Assembly (NCBI RefSeq): GCF_001399455.2
Contig: NZ_LLEI02000015.1
Coordinates: 1 to 64,000, forward strand
Direction: 5' to 3'
DNA from: Vibrio bivalvicida
Lineage (GTDB): Bacteria > Pseudomonadota > Gammaproteobacteria > Enterobacterales > Vibrionaceae
Length of the DNA: 64,000 nucleotides
Program-made: the position numbers and the translations under genes
The notes under the pieces: model-generated
Databases searched by the model: none
What the model was told of the DNA's origin: nothing
What the model saw: only the letters and a program-made list of their open reading frames with translations
Part shown: positions 42,005 to 51,170 of the stretch, one piece after another
Numbering within the stretch: the first letter of the stretch is position 1
Layout: every line of letters starts with the position of its first letter

Positions 42005-45000
42005 CTATTTCACAAGAAGTAAACGACCCGTTAGTGCTGGCACTGGAACGTTGCCGTTTGAAGCCTGAACGTTAATATTCTCACCAGTGATTAAATCAAC
42101 AAACGTAGTTGCTGCTTTAATACGAGACAAGTCCACATTCAGAGTTCGTTGGTTTTCGCTTGTATTCAGCGCATAGATGACTTGCTGATCACCATTAACT
42201 TTAAGATCGGCGTAAAGCGTATCGTCAAGCCAAAGGTTTCTGCGTTCACCATTGTATAAGGCTGGATGTTCGCTACGAACCTTCATCAGCTTAGCAACGT
42301 AAGCTTTAAGATCGCTTTGCTCTGCACTTAACTTCTCTCCTGTCACACCTTCAACTTTAGCGCTTGAGCGTGCCACATGATCATCACATTGACCCACGCT
42401 AGCACAATCAGACGTGACCTTAGCAGCAAAGTGCTCTACCTCATCACCAATTTCTTCACCGTAGTAGAAAGTAATTGGGCCTGAGTACGCAGCCAAGAAA
42501 CTGTATGCAGCTTTATGGCGGGGGAAATAGTCACCTAATCCACCACGTTGAATCAAATCACCGAATCGTACTAGATCGTGGTTACCAATCATCAAGTTGG
42601 GCATTGCATGGTATGGCGATTTAACACGTGAGTTCCAAACTGCGTCGAGCGCGCGTGCATTGCTCTTAGCACCAGACTCTTCCACTGCAAGCGCTTGAAC
42701 TAACCCGTAACGTAAAGGGAAGTTGAATGCCGATGATAGACCGGGTTCAGCGTCACTACCATAAACGGTACGCGTTATTTCGTCTGCACTGCTCCATGCT
42801 TCACCAACCATGTATCCCAGTGTTCCCCACTTTTTACCCGCGATAACGTTCTCCATTGAAGCTCGTTCAACCGCTGTGCGGATATTTATCCAGCTCTTAA
42901 GTGGTACTTGGTAAGCTTGGTCTAATCTCCAACCGTCTATCCCATACTCTTTGATCCAGTAGGTCGCGACTTCAGTAAAGAAGGCTTCACTATCGGCATT
43001 TGGGTAGTTGACATATTGACCTGGGTATCCAGGCTCTTTTCTTAAGCTTGGCACTTTACCCGTCGGTGATGGCTTAGCACCGTTAATATGCGTATGACCA
43101 AACACACCGTCAAGGAAGACATAAAGCCCTTTCGAATGTGCAGAATCTATCAGCTCTTTTAACTTTTCGTTTGAACCGAACTTCGGATCAACGTTAAAGA
43201 AGTCACAGGCAAAGTAACCCGTTGCGTCAAGTCTGTTATCACCACCTTGCCCTGCACATGAATCAAACACTGGTGTTAGCCAAATAGCGTTCATGTTTAG
43301 ATCTGCGATATAGTCTAGGCTGTTGATGATTCCTTGGAGATCGCCTTTATGGTGGGAATTACCATAGCCTACACCGTAGTCATGATTCGAGTCACCATCA
43401 ACAAAAGATTCAACCATCACTTGATAAGTTCGTAGATCACAAGCGTTATTGTTGTCACTGTAACAGCCGTAATCTAGCTCAGTATCTTTTACCGCAACTT
43501 TTAACGAAGACTTGTCTTTGGCGTTTAATGTAAAGTCATACACGCCCTGCTTGGTGACAGTTACTTTGATATTGCCATTTCCAGCATCTTCCAGGGTGAC
43601 TGAGCCATCAGCAAGTGTGAATGAGCCAAAGCCTAGATTCACCGTACTCCAATCTTCAGAAGCAAGTTTGAACTCATACACACCAGGTGTTAAGTAGCCG
43701 TTGAAGCTGTATACACCCTCGCCTTTGTATTGCATTTCACTACCTGTACTCCAACCGTTCATTGAACCACGAACGTAAAGCTTAGTAGTGCCGTAAGGCG
43801 CGACATCGACTGGCTTGTTATCAACAACGAGTCCTTCACCTTGACCTCCACTCTGCGGCAAGACAAATACAGCTGCGGTCAGTGGAGGAACCGTAAAGTT
43901 CTCGTTGGCGAACGTCGCTTGTTTAACGATAGGATCATCTGAATTTCTCAACGCATCATGTAGGACAAAATCTTTTGCCCCCGCTACTTTGAGGGTTTGC
44001 TCAGAAGTATTGGCATTGATTACGACCATTAACGCATCATTGTTGCTATCTAGATCGGCGCCTACAGAAATACCATCATTGACTGACATAGCAATTAACC
44101 CCGGTAAGGCATTGCTTCCCGTATTGTGGAATCGCACGCGATCGACTACCTCTTTTTCAGAAACAAGCTTGAGAAGAGGCGTTGAAGAACGAACTTGCAA
44201 TAGTGCTTTAAACGCACTGTCTGACCACTCGATATCTTTTGCTGAGGCGACCGTGTTTGGGTTACTAATCACCGATTTAATCGCATTCCAGTTAGCTTGA
44301 TCTTTATCTGCTCTTGGTAAGCCGACATTCCAATTATTGGTTTGCTTACTGAAATCAACCTTGTTGTACCAGTCACCGCTATCGTAGCTGTCCCGCTCCA
44401 TCGACTTCGAACGCAGCAATTCTGATCCCATATGAAGGAAAGGAACGCCTTGTCCTAACATGACCGTAGAAATACCAATGATCTGCATTCTGGCACGCTG
44501 CTCAGATGTCATATCGGCAGACGCCTTGTACTGATTGAAGTCCCACAAGGTTTGGTTGTCATGCTTAGATACGTAGTTGATCGATTCTTGTGGATCTAAG
44601 GTGTACGCAGCGCCTTGACCACCATATTGATAGTCTTTGCCATACACAACACTGCCACTGTACGTCTCAAGTGGGTAGTTTTGTAGGTTGCCCGTCATAC
44701 CGTAGCGAATCAGATCCATCTTCGATTTGAGTGCATCATCGAATCGGTCGCCAGCATTGGTAAATCCAGGCGTCTTCAGCAGCGCATCACCGCTATCGAA
44801 AGGCCCCCCTCCACGTACGCCGTCGCGAAGTCTATCGTTATAGGTGCCAATCCCTGTACCTGCCATTGGCCATTGGGTCGCATTCTCACCACGCTGACCA
44901 TTCGCGACCTCACCAAAGTTCCAGCCTTCGCCGTAGAACCAAGTATCAGGATCAACCTGCTTCGCCTTGTCGTAGATATGCAGCATGTTTGACTTCATTA

Positions 45001-48000
45001 AGTGACCCATTAGGTCAAAGCGGAAACCATCGATCTTGTAGTCTTGCGCCCACATCATGACACTGTCTGCTACAAGCTTTTCGAACATGCGATTTTCTGA
45101 GGCGGTGTTGTCACAACACGTCGAGTTTTCAACAGCACCCGTAATTGGGTTCAATCGGTGGTAATAACCTGGAACGGTTTTGTCAAGCACTGACTTATCG
45201 TACAAACCTGATGAGTAAGTATGGTTGTAAACGACATCTTGAACCACGCGGAAGCCCATCTCGTGAAGTTTTTTAACCATTTCACGATATTCGCGGATAC
45301 GATCAGTGCCATCTTTTGACACCGCATAGCTACCCTCAGGAGCGCTATAGTGGAATGGGTCGTAGCCCCAGTTAAAACCATCTAGTGGTCTGATATCGGC
45401 AAGTAGCGCCTGAGCTTCGCCTGTACTTGGATCGGTTTGCTCTAGAAGAGATAAGATCGTTGTACTATGACTGGTGCCATCACCACATAATTTTGCTTTA
45501 GGATTGACAGAACAAAGCTTACCGACTGTATCGGTGAGATTGACCGTTTTGGCCTCTTGTTCAGGAACCGAAGCTAGGTCATAACTTGGCAATAAGTGAA
45601 TGGTTGTTAAGCCCGACTCTTTAAGCGATTTTAGTTGCTTAACACTGTCACGCTCGTCCTCTAAGAAGGCGGTGTACTTACCATTTCTCTCTGATGTACC
45701 GTGCTTGTCACTGACACTAAAATCTCGAATGTGAAGTTCGTAAATTATGTTGTCTTCTGGGTTTTGTAACTCAGGGATGGTGTGGGAATCCCAACCATTG
45801 GGTTTAGTTTGAGCTGAGCTTAAATCGACCAATTGTGAATGTAAGCTATCGGTGCTGAGAGATAATGAATAAGGGTCAGTGCTCATCATCCATTCAATAC
45901 GATCTGTTTTTGGATGGTAGGCTTTTACGCGATAGCGATAGAAGATATTCTCTAATGCCGCGCTTCCTTGATAAGACCAAACACCTGTGCTTGGGTCAAG
46001 AATCATCTTCAATGGTGACTCTTTAACAAGCGCTTTGTCGCTATCATATAGATAAAGTTCGACGTCTTGAGCCGTTGGTGCCCAAACCGCAAAGTTTGCC
46101 GTGTCACCTTGGATCCAACTGCCTAGTTTTGCTTCATCGGCGTCATTTGGACCATTTGTGTAAAGCGTATCGATAACACCTGGGATCTGTATGCGAGTCG
46201 CTACAAGAGGTTGGCCTTGTTCATCTAATGCGACAGCAATTAATTGCTGTTTGAGTAACCCTTTCGCTTCATCGGCGGTCACTGCTAGATTAAATTGTAC
46301 GCGACCTTTTAAATGAGGGAATTTTGCATTGTCTACGACACCGGCCAAGTCCAAACTGTGTTTCGTAAACTGCTGTGGTTTACTAATATTTCCTGCGCCA
46401 GAGGCGCTTGACCAAAGTTGATAGCTTTTTGCCTGTGAATGATCAAACCACGCAAAGGTATTGAGATCTAACCAATGCGCCGCAGCCCCTGAAAGTTCGA
46501 CAACAGTTTGTTCATTTGGCGAGTATTTTATGTTTGAATTGCCATGAGTCGTGTAGAGCGTATTACCCTTAGTGAACTCAAGTTTTAGGTCATCACCACC
46601 TAACGCTTTGTCATTGCCTTTATGAACGATGAAGTTCATACATGCACCGTGTGCATCTTTTAAAGGAATAACATATTTAGCCCCATATTCTGGGTGAACT
46701 TCTTTCCAACTATACGGGTTACCCCAATCAACTCCATTTAAAGCCCCCTCGCTCACTGAATCACAACTTCCGTTGTTCCATAAGTGCAATCCCCAGTCAG
46801 CGTAGTTGCCATCATCACGCTTGTAGTAAATCACGGCTTCTTGGTAAATTGGTGCTGGCTCAGTTGATGTGTTATCTGGGTTCTTAGGATTTGGATCGAT
46901 CGAGTCTGGGATACCATCCCCATCATCATCGCTCGAAGCAAAGTCACCTAACCCATCACCGTTAGTATCGGTGCTTTCAAATCTATCTTTAGGGAACGCA
47001 TCCGCACTATTTGGCGCACCGTCGCCGTCAATGTCTTTGTCTTCAACATCTGCAATGCCATCACCATCATAATCACTTGGTTTGCTCTGAGCAGAATATG
47101 GATTGCTACCCAAGCGGTCTTCATCGATATTGCTCCATCCATCACCATCAATATCTGGGTCTAAACTGTCGGGAATTTTATCGCCGTCGAGATCGTCTGG
47201 TTGGCTACTCGCGTTGTATGGGTCGGTACCTAAACTCCTTTCGACTTCATCGGCAAAGCCATCATTATCGTCGTCTAAATCGCGATGATCACCAATGCCA
47301 TCTTGGTCGCTATCCGCAGACTCCTGAATGTCGTTCGGGAACAAATCCACTACATCAGCAACACCATCGCCATCAGTATCAGCGGAAACAGCAGGAACGC
47401 CGCTAGCGTCAATCATTAGGGTTACGCCGTCTAGTAAGCGATTACCTTGTTTTTTTTCTTTGCCTAAGGCTTTTGCACCGAGCTCTACTGTGTCGATAAG
47501 TTTGTCTAAAGTGTGGTCTTCAATGTTGCTAGGTAATACTTGAGCCATCGCCTTAGCGGTGCTTGCAACAAGTGCTTGTTGGCGCTCAATATAATCAGAG
47601 TCTAAGTTCAACTTAGGTTGCTTTAGCTGACGTCGAAGCTTGCGTAGTGCTCTTTTTTCACTCTTCCCGTCCATCATCTGAAGCGATACGTAGGTGGAGA
47701 GAGGCGTAATGTAACTGTGGTCAGCAGGAGCGAACATTAAATAATCTCGCGTCGCTTTCACTTCTGGGATATCGCTATCGATAGAAACACCACGTTTGAC
47801 GTGAGCAATAAGGTGAGCATTTCGATCTTGCTTAGACAAACCACTGATATCGATTACCGCATATCCGGCTTTGTCCGTTGTTGCTGACGGCTCATGGTCA
47901 TCCTTCTCATAGTTACCATTGACGTCGAGCCAAACCTCGGCGTTTTCAATGTAACCATCCATAACTTGTACCTCTAGTTGGTCATTACAACCTGCTAGAA

Positions 48001-48049
48001 GCCCAAGCGATGCCATAGCAATGCTTAGTTTTGTTAGCTTGATGTTCAT
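42005..48049 (-). CDS. amylopullulanase lipoprotein: pullulanase fused to alpha-amylase
   Basis: A 2014-aa surface starch-degrading enzyme (start at MNIKLTKLS, the ATG nearest the signal; a TTG at 48067 would add six residues). Lipobox LLAGC with Cys21. Domains: N-terminal part to about 215; Asp-rich thrombospondin-3 calcium repeats about 223-392; CBM41 about 405-505; CBM48-like about 640-720; pullulanase GH13 with D1012 (FRFDLMGH), E1041 (YGEGWNF) and D1164 (KHDNQ); a second CBM-like module near 1430-1500 (YVRGSMNGW); alpha-amylase GH13 with D1710 (GWRLDQ), E1750 (GEAWS) and D1825 (GNHDLVRF). Thus both alpha-1,6 and alpha-1,4 bonds can be cut. Export by a type II system, as for Klebsiella PulA, is inferred. 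Confidence 0.93.
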   Translation of the reverse strand: MNIKLTKLSIAMASLGLLAGCNDQLEVQVMDGYIENAEVWLDVNGNYEKDDHEPSATTDKAGYAVIDISGLSKQDRNAHLIAHVKRGVSIDSDIPEVKATRDYLMFAPADHSYITPLSTYVSLQMMDGKSEKRALRKLRRQLKQPKLNLDSDYIERQQALVASTAKAMAQVLPSNIEDHTLDKLIDTVELGAKALGKEKKQGNRLLDGVTLMIDASGVPAVSADTDGDGVADVVDLFPNDIQESADSDQDGIGDHRDLDDDNDGFADEVERSLGTDPYNASSQPDDLDGDKIPDSLDPDIDGDGWSNIDEDRLGSNPYSAQSKPSDYDGDGIADVEDKDIDGDGAPNSADAFPKDRFESTDTNGDGLGDFASSDDDGDGIPDSIDPNPKNPDNTSTEPAPIYQEAVIYYKRDDGNYADWGLHLWNNGSCDSVSEGALNGVDWGNPYSWKEVHPEYGAKYVIPLKDAHGACMNFIVHKGNDKALGGDDLKLEFTKGNTLYTTHGNSNIKYSPNEQTVVELSGAAAHWLDLNTFAWFDHSQAKSYQLWSSASGAGNISKPQQFTKHSLDLAGVVDNAKFPHLKGRVQFNLAVTADEAKGLLKQQLIAVALDEQGQPLVATRIQIPGVIDTLYTNGPNDADEAKLGSWIQGDTANFAVWAPTAQDVELYLYDSDKALVKESPLKMILDPSTGVWSYQGSAALENIFYRYRVKAYHPKTDRIEWMMSTDPYSLSLSTDSLHSQLVDLSSAQTKPNGWDSHTIPELQNPEDNIIYELHIRDFSVSDKHGTSERNGKYTAFLEDERDSVKQLKSLKESGLTTIHLLPSYDLASVPEQEAKTVNLTDTVGKLCSVNPKAKLCGDGTSHSTTILSLLEQTDPSTGEAQALLADIRPLDGFNWGYDPFHYSAPEGSYAVSKDGTDRIREYREMVKKLHEMGFRVVQDVVYNHTYSSGLYDKSVLDKTVPGYYHRLNPITGAVENSTCCDNTASENRMFEKLVADSVMMWAQDYKIDGFRFDLMGHLMKSNMLHIYDKAKQVDPDTWFYGEGWNFGEVANGQRGENATQWPMAGTGIGTYNDRLRDGVRGGGPFDSGDALLKTPGFTNAGDRFDDALKSKMDLIRYGMTGNLQNYPLETYSGSVVYGKDYQYGGQGAAYTLDPQESINYVSKHDNQTLWDFNQYKASADMTSEQRARMQIIGISTVMLGQGVPFLHMGSELLRSKSMERDSYDSGDWYNKVDFSKQTNNWNVGLPRADKDQANWNAIKSVISNPNTVASAKDIEWSDSAFKALLQVRSSTPLLKLVSEKEVVDRVRFHNTGSNALPGLIAMSVNDGISVGADLDSNNDALMVVINANTSEQTLKVAGAKDFVLHDALRNSDDPIVKQATFANENFTVPPLTAAVFVLPQSGGQGEGLVVDNKPVDVAPYGTTKLYVRGSMNGWSTGSEMQYKGEGVYSFNGYLTPGVYEFKLASEDWSTVNLGFGSFTLADGSVTLEDAGNGNIKVTVTKQGVYDFTLNAKDKSSLKVAVKDTELDYGCYSDNNNACDLRTYQVMVESFVDGDSNHDYGVGYGNSHHKGDLQGIINSLDYIADLNMNAIWLTPVFDSCAGQGGDNRLDATGYFACDFFNVDPKFGSNEKLKELIDSAHSKGLYVFLDGVFGHTHINGAKPSPTGKVPSLRKEPGYPGQYVNYPNADSEAFFTEVATYWIKEYGIDGWRLDQAYQVPLKSWINIRTAVERASMENVIAGKKWGTLGYMVGEAWSSADEITRTVYGSDAEPGLSSAFNFPLRYGLVQALAVEESGAKSNARALDAVWNSRVKSPYHAMPNLMIGNHDLVRFGDLIQRGGLGDYFPRHKAAYSFLAAYSGPITFYYGEEIGDEVEHFAAKVTSDCASVGQCDDHVARSSAKVEGVTGEKLSAEQSDLKAYVAKLMKVRSEHPALYNGERRNLWLDDTLYADLKVNGDQQVIYALNTSENQRTLNVDLSRIKAATTFVDLITGENINVQASNGNVPVPALTGRLLLVK

Positions 48050-48381
48050 TCTTATATCCATTTTCAATTCACGTTCTAAGGTTAAACTTGTTAAAATAAA
48101 GTCATTAACCCTCAGTTTGACGTTATATTTGGATATCGAATTAACACCTCATCCTATCAATACTTCCCGCTAGGCGTAGATCAAAAGGAGTAGATTTATT
48201 TTTGGATTTGAAGTCACACGGACAAGGCTGAGTTAGATCGGATCATTACACTTTGATGACACATTGGGTGAGTGAAACGACACTTTGTAGCAGTAGATTA
48301 AGGATAAATTGTAGGTTAGCAACAATGTGCCTCAATTGTGAGAAACATGATCTTATACAGTATTAGGTCAACAAGCTCTAG
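48050..48381. other. region between the amylopullulanase and DUF1223 genes
   Basis: No coding frame with a ribosome site. It contains a MalT-box-like element (48148-48157). A run of AT-rich sequence near 48090-48150 may carry the promoter, but no consensus pair is convincing. Confidence 0.4.
48148..48157 (-). promoter_or_regulatory. MalT-box-like element
   Basis: On the minus strand TAGGATGAGG matches the MalT consensus GGGGA(T/G)GAGG at 8 of 10 positions, including the core GGATGA. It points toward the amylopullulanase gene, about 100 bases upstream of its start, as in enteric pul genes. Only one copy is seen, whereas MalT promoters usually carry several. Confidence 0.35.
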
Positions 48382-49083
48382 TTACTCAATTGTCCCCGCA
48401 ACCGTTTGTATCCGTTCAAAGCTTCCCACTGGTGTAACCCATGCCGCAACCGCATCCACTTCACTCATTTCCCCTTCATAAGTGAAGTGCCAACGTCCTT
48501 CATCAGACCGTGATTGTGAGCGCGCAAGAGCAATAAAATCATGTTCTAGCGTTTTTCCTCGGTTTTCCCCCGCTCGAATTACTGTTGTTTGATCGTTTGA
48601 GATAAAGACAATGGTCGCATCAAGCATGGCGGCACTATCGTCATATTTAAGTTCAAACGAGTTCCCTTTCCTAACCAGAGTTAAACGTTTTGCTGCAGGC
48701 TGGATGTTGTCAGGCAACTCTCTATTCACCCAATTAAAAAAACCGCGCCACTCTTCGCCATCAACGACAAATCCAGGTGTATAGACACTGTCAACCAAAT
48801 CATAAGCATGGTAAAGGCGCTGAAGTTGAGAGAACTCAGGTTTAGAAAACTTGTCTTTCCAACCTAAATAGTCCCAATAATCAACATGGTAGACAACGGG
48901 AATGACTTCATCCCATAAGTCGACTCTACGTTCAAGTTTGGAAATGTATTTATCTGCAGGTGGACAACTCGAACAGCCCTCAGAAGTAAAAAGCTCGACG
49001 ACTTGAGCAGGTTTGCCATCATTAACCCAGATTTGTCCGGCACTTACTGTTGATATAACGGAGAGAGCAATCAAAGCGGTCAT
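48382..49083 (-). CDS. DUF1223 thioredoxin-like exported protein
   Basis: A 233-aa protein of the DUF1223 family. A short signal peptide (MTALIALSVISTVSAG) is followed by VVELFTSEGCSSCPPADKYI, with the thioredoxin-like Cys-Ser-Ser-Cys pair at about residues 37-40. HVDYWDYLGWKDKFS is the second family motif, and SVYTPGFVVDGEEWRG the third. The fold is thioredoxin-like, so a redox role in the periplasm is likely, but no partner is known. It is monocistronic and ends in the open region before the amylopullulanase gene, on the same strand. Confidence 0.88.
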   Translation of the reverse strand: MTALIALSVISTVSAGQIWVNDGKPAQVVELFTSEGCSSCPPADKYISKLERRVDLWDEVIPVVYHVDYWDYLGWKDKFSKPEFSQLQRLYHAYDLVDSVYTPGFVVDGEEWRGFFNWVNRELPDNIQPAAKRLTLVRKGNSFELKYDDSAAMLDATIVFISNDQTTVIRAGENRGKTLEHDFIALARSQSRSDEGRWHFTYEGEMSEVDAVAAWVTPVGSFERIQTVAGTIE

Positions 49084-49166
49084 CTAAAAGTCCTTATCAG
49101 TAATACTTTTGATTATTTGAAGAGATTGACCGCGCGTCGTTCGATTAAATTTCCAAAAAGCAAAAA

Positions 49167-49195
49167 AAAAACGCTAGCAAGCTGCTAGCGTTTTT
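49167..49195. terminator. terminator downstream of the DUF1127-like gene
   Basis: AAAAACGCTAGC (49167-49178), loop AAGCT, GCTAGCGTTTTT (49184-49195), a perfect 12-bp stem with an A run on one side. Confidence 0.85.
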
Positions 49196-49214
49196 ATGAA
49201 ATCTAAAATCGAAT

Positions 49215-49406
49215 TTAACGATAAAGACCGATATCTTTTTGCATATGACCAGACAAATCACTCGCATAATGAGCGCGAGGTTCAGTGTTGTCAGTAAAAA
49301 GAATATCTAATAGGTGTGCAATCAATCCTTTGAAAGAAACCGAGTAGGTTTTTTTATCCATAGAGATAGGAGCTTCGATATTACCGATGTGCATTGCTTG
49401 TGCCAT
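49215..49406 (-). CDS. small DUF1127-like protein
   Basis: A 63-aa protein. The C-terminal DLSGHMQKDIGLYR resembles the LSD-x-LL-x-DIGL signature of DUF1127 (YjiS) proteins; in some bacteria these arginine-rich small proteins affect RNA decay and phosphate or carbon balance. The N-terminal MAQAMHIGNIEAPISMDKK is unlike the family. GAGAGG lies 7 bases before the ATG and a terminator follows. It is a monocistronic unit. Family membership rests on a short motif only. Confidence 0.7.
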   Translation of the reverse strand: MAQAMHIGNIEAPISMDKKTYSVSFKGLIAHLLDILFTDNTEPRAHYASDLSGHMQKDIGLYR

Positions 49407-49692
49407 GATTGCCTCTCTATAAACTGTATAATTCGTTTCGATGAGGCAATATTAAGCAATATTTCACTGCTCAAAAAATGACTATTTTTAATTTTTAAGA
49501 TAAGTTTTCCTAATGAAACAACCTGTTAACAATGCACAATTCATCATATGCACCCATTGTGCTTATTATTCCACTCACCCTTAATTAAAATGAATAGATA
49601 TCTTTTACGTACTCCAAAAACCGCCCTTACGTCACAAATATTTTACAATAATTGTTATTTAGGTGGCGGCTTAATCGTTTTAATTTATTAGT

Positions 49693-50652
49693 TTATCTAT
49701 CAACAAGTGCAGATGTTCTCGCTGAATCATTTTTCTGCTTTATAACAGAAGCTATAATAGCGGTCGTCATCGTTGCTAGTAGAACTAGTAGAGAAACGAC
49801 GGTTGGGATTTCCCACTCAGAACCGACAAGCACCATCTTGGTTCCTATGAATACCATAATGAAAGACAAAGCTGGTTTAAGATAGATAAACTTATCCATC
49901 ATCCCCTGTAAAACAAAGTACAGCGAGCGCAAACCAAGCAATGCAAACACGTTAGCTGCTAGCACTAAGAAAGGCTCTCTTGTTACTGCAAATATTGCTG
50001 GGATTGAATCGAGTGCAAACATGACGTCCATAAATGCAATGACTGCAATCACAATGAACATCGGCGTTGCAATACGTTTACCCTGCTCTACTATTGTCAA
50101 TGCGTTACCATGATAGCGTTGACTTATAGGAACAAAGCGGCGAATCAAACGTTCAGGGAGTGGGTTGATCTCTTCGTTCCCTTTATCTCGCGCAAGCTGG
50201 ACACCTGTCCAGATAAGGAACAATGCAAATACGTAGAGTACCCAATGGTATTGAGCAAGCAACTGTGCGCCAACTGCGATCATAACCGCACGTAAGGCAA
50301 GCGCACCGAGAACCCCCCATAATAGAGCGCGAGGCCTTAGATTCTCTGGCACCGCATATTGATGAAAGATAATCGCAAACACAAACAAGTTATCAACGCT
50401 CAGGGACTTTTCTAGTAAATAACCAGTAATAAACGACACTGTTGCTTTCTCAGAAGTATATTCACTGCCCGGAGCATAAAAATCCCAGAACAGGTAAATG
50501 GTTGCTGCAAACAAAAAAGCTAAAGCGAACCAAAGCACACTCCAAACCGCTGCATTCTTTATCGTGATTTGCCCACCACGGGTTTGCCATACATCGAGTG
50601 CGACAAGGACTAGTGTCAGTATTCCAAAGCTAAAGTAAGTAATTGGGGTCAT
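49693..50652 (-). CDS. alx: TerC/Alx-family manganese exporter
   Basis: A 319-aa inner-membrane protein with about nine hydrophobic segments. The start at 50652 (MTPITYFSFG) has GGAGG 4 bases upstream; the longer frame to 50742 would run through a terminator stem and is rejected. Typical acidic membrane motifs are LEKSLSVDNLFVFAIIF and AFMDVMFALDSIPAIFAVT. Length agrees with E. coli Alx (321). TerC/Alx proteins export Mn, often to supply exported enzymes or to avoid toxicity. Expression is controlled by an upstream yybP-ykoY type manganese riboswitch with a terminator. No terZABDE tellurium cluster lies nearby. Confidence 0.94.
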   Translation of the reverse strand: MTPITYFSFGILTLVLVALDVWQTRGGQITIKNAAVWSVLWFALAFLFAATIYLFWDFYAPGSEYTSEKATVSFITGYLLEKSLSVDNLFVFAIIFHQYAVPENLRPRALLWGVLGALALRAVMIAVGAQLLAQYHWVLYVFALFLIWTGVQLARDKGNEEINPLPERLIRRFVPISQRYHGNALTIVEQGKRIATPMFIVIAVIAFMDVMFALDSIPAIFAVTREPFLVLAANVFALLGLRSLYFVLQGMMDKFIYLKPALSFIMVFIGTKMVLVGSEWEIPTVVSLLVLLATMTTAIIASVIKQKNDSARTSALVDR

Positions 50653-50710
50653 AAATCCTCCAGAGGCGGAGGGATCGGATAAGTATTGAAGTGTGACGAT
50701 CCCTACCGCA

Positions 50711-50750
50711 AACAAAAACTCTACCCCAATGCCTATAAGCATTGGTGTAG
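50711..50750 (-). terminator. riboswitch-controlled terminator of alx
   Basis: On the minus strand CTACACCAATGC (50750-50739) pairs with GCATTGGGGTAG (50732-50721), one mismatch, then AGTTTTTGTTT. It lies between the riboswitch and the alx start, so it is the expression platform: manganese binding would stop its formation. Confidence 0.75.
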
Positions 50751-50754
50751 CATC

Positions 50755-50880
50755 TGATTACGTTGGTCTCGTCGAAATACGGCTTGATACTGGTTATCAG
50801 CAATATTTATACTTACCGGATAGAGCTACGTCTAACGAGATGACGATAAGTAAACTAGAGGCGACTACTCCCCAAACAAG
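50755..50880 (-). ncRNA. yybP-ykoY manganese riboswitch
   Basis: The two conserved loops are visible on the minus strand. GGGGAGTAG (50873-50865) is the L1 element, and CGACGAGACCA (50774-50764) is the L3 element found in this class (the pattern CGAGACC). The space between them can hold the P2/P4 helices. It precedes a TerC-family gene, the classical partner of the class. The outer limits are estimates. Confidence 0.8.
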
Positions 50881-50924
50881 GCAAATTCTATTCTTGAAAT
50901 GAAAATGAGTCCACAATTAAAACT

Positions 50925-50953
50925 AAAAAGGAGCAAATTATTTGCTCCTTTTT
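50925..50953 (-). terminator. terminator of the 5'-nucleotidase and 31-aa unit
   Basis: AAAAAGGAGCAAA (50925-50937) and TTTGCTCCTTTTT (50941-50953) form a perfect 13-bp stem. It ends the minus-strand unit from the right and lies just before the alx promoter region. Confidence 0.8.
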
Positions 50954-51024
50954 ACTGCGTTCCCGTGGTGGTTATTTGGCAATCACACTGTTTATATATG
51001 AGTGCTTTAATCATATTTATGATG

Positions 51025-51120
51025 TCACACACCACCAACGGGAATAAAGTAGACAAGTGCTGACCATACACCGACCCAGCTTACAATGACAGCAATGTCT
51101 ATCCAGTCTTTACTCCACAT
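51025..51120 (-). CDS. 31-aa single-helix membrane protein
   Basis: A 31-aa protein starting MWSKDWIDIAVIVSWVGVWS with one long hydrophobic helix (about residues 8-29) and very few charges, ending FIPVGGV. An excellent ribosome site (AAGGAGGG, spacing about 6) precedes the ATG. It lies 50 bases downstream of the stop of the 5'-nucleotidase gene on the same strand, before a strong terminator, so the two may be cotranscribed. Tryptophan-rich small membrane proteins are often subunits or regulators of larger membrane proteins. No family is recognised. Confidence 0.75.
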   Translation of the reverse strand: MWSKDWIDIAVIVSWVGVWSALVYFIPVGGV

Positions 51121-51170
51121 AATACCCTCCTTTGAGTACTATCTATTCGTAGCACGAACCCTAGGAGTAA

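Noticed and set aside
47011..47406. plus-strand open frame of 131 codons within the amylopullulanase
   Set aside because: It is the complement of the Asp-rich calcium repeats; its His/Arg-rich composition is an artefact of that repeat.
49513..49584. 23-codon frame with a Cys-x-x-Cys
   Set aside because: Weak ribosome site, no terminator and no other support.
50693..50902. plus-strand open frame of 69 codons upstream of alx
   Set aside because: It overlaps the manganese riboswitch and its terminator in antisense, which explain the sequence better.
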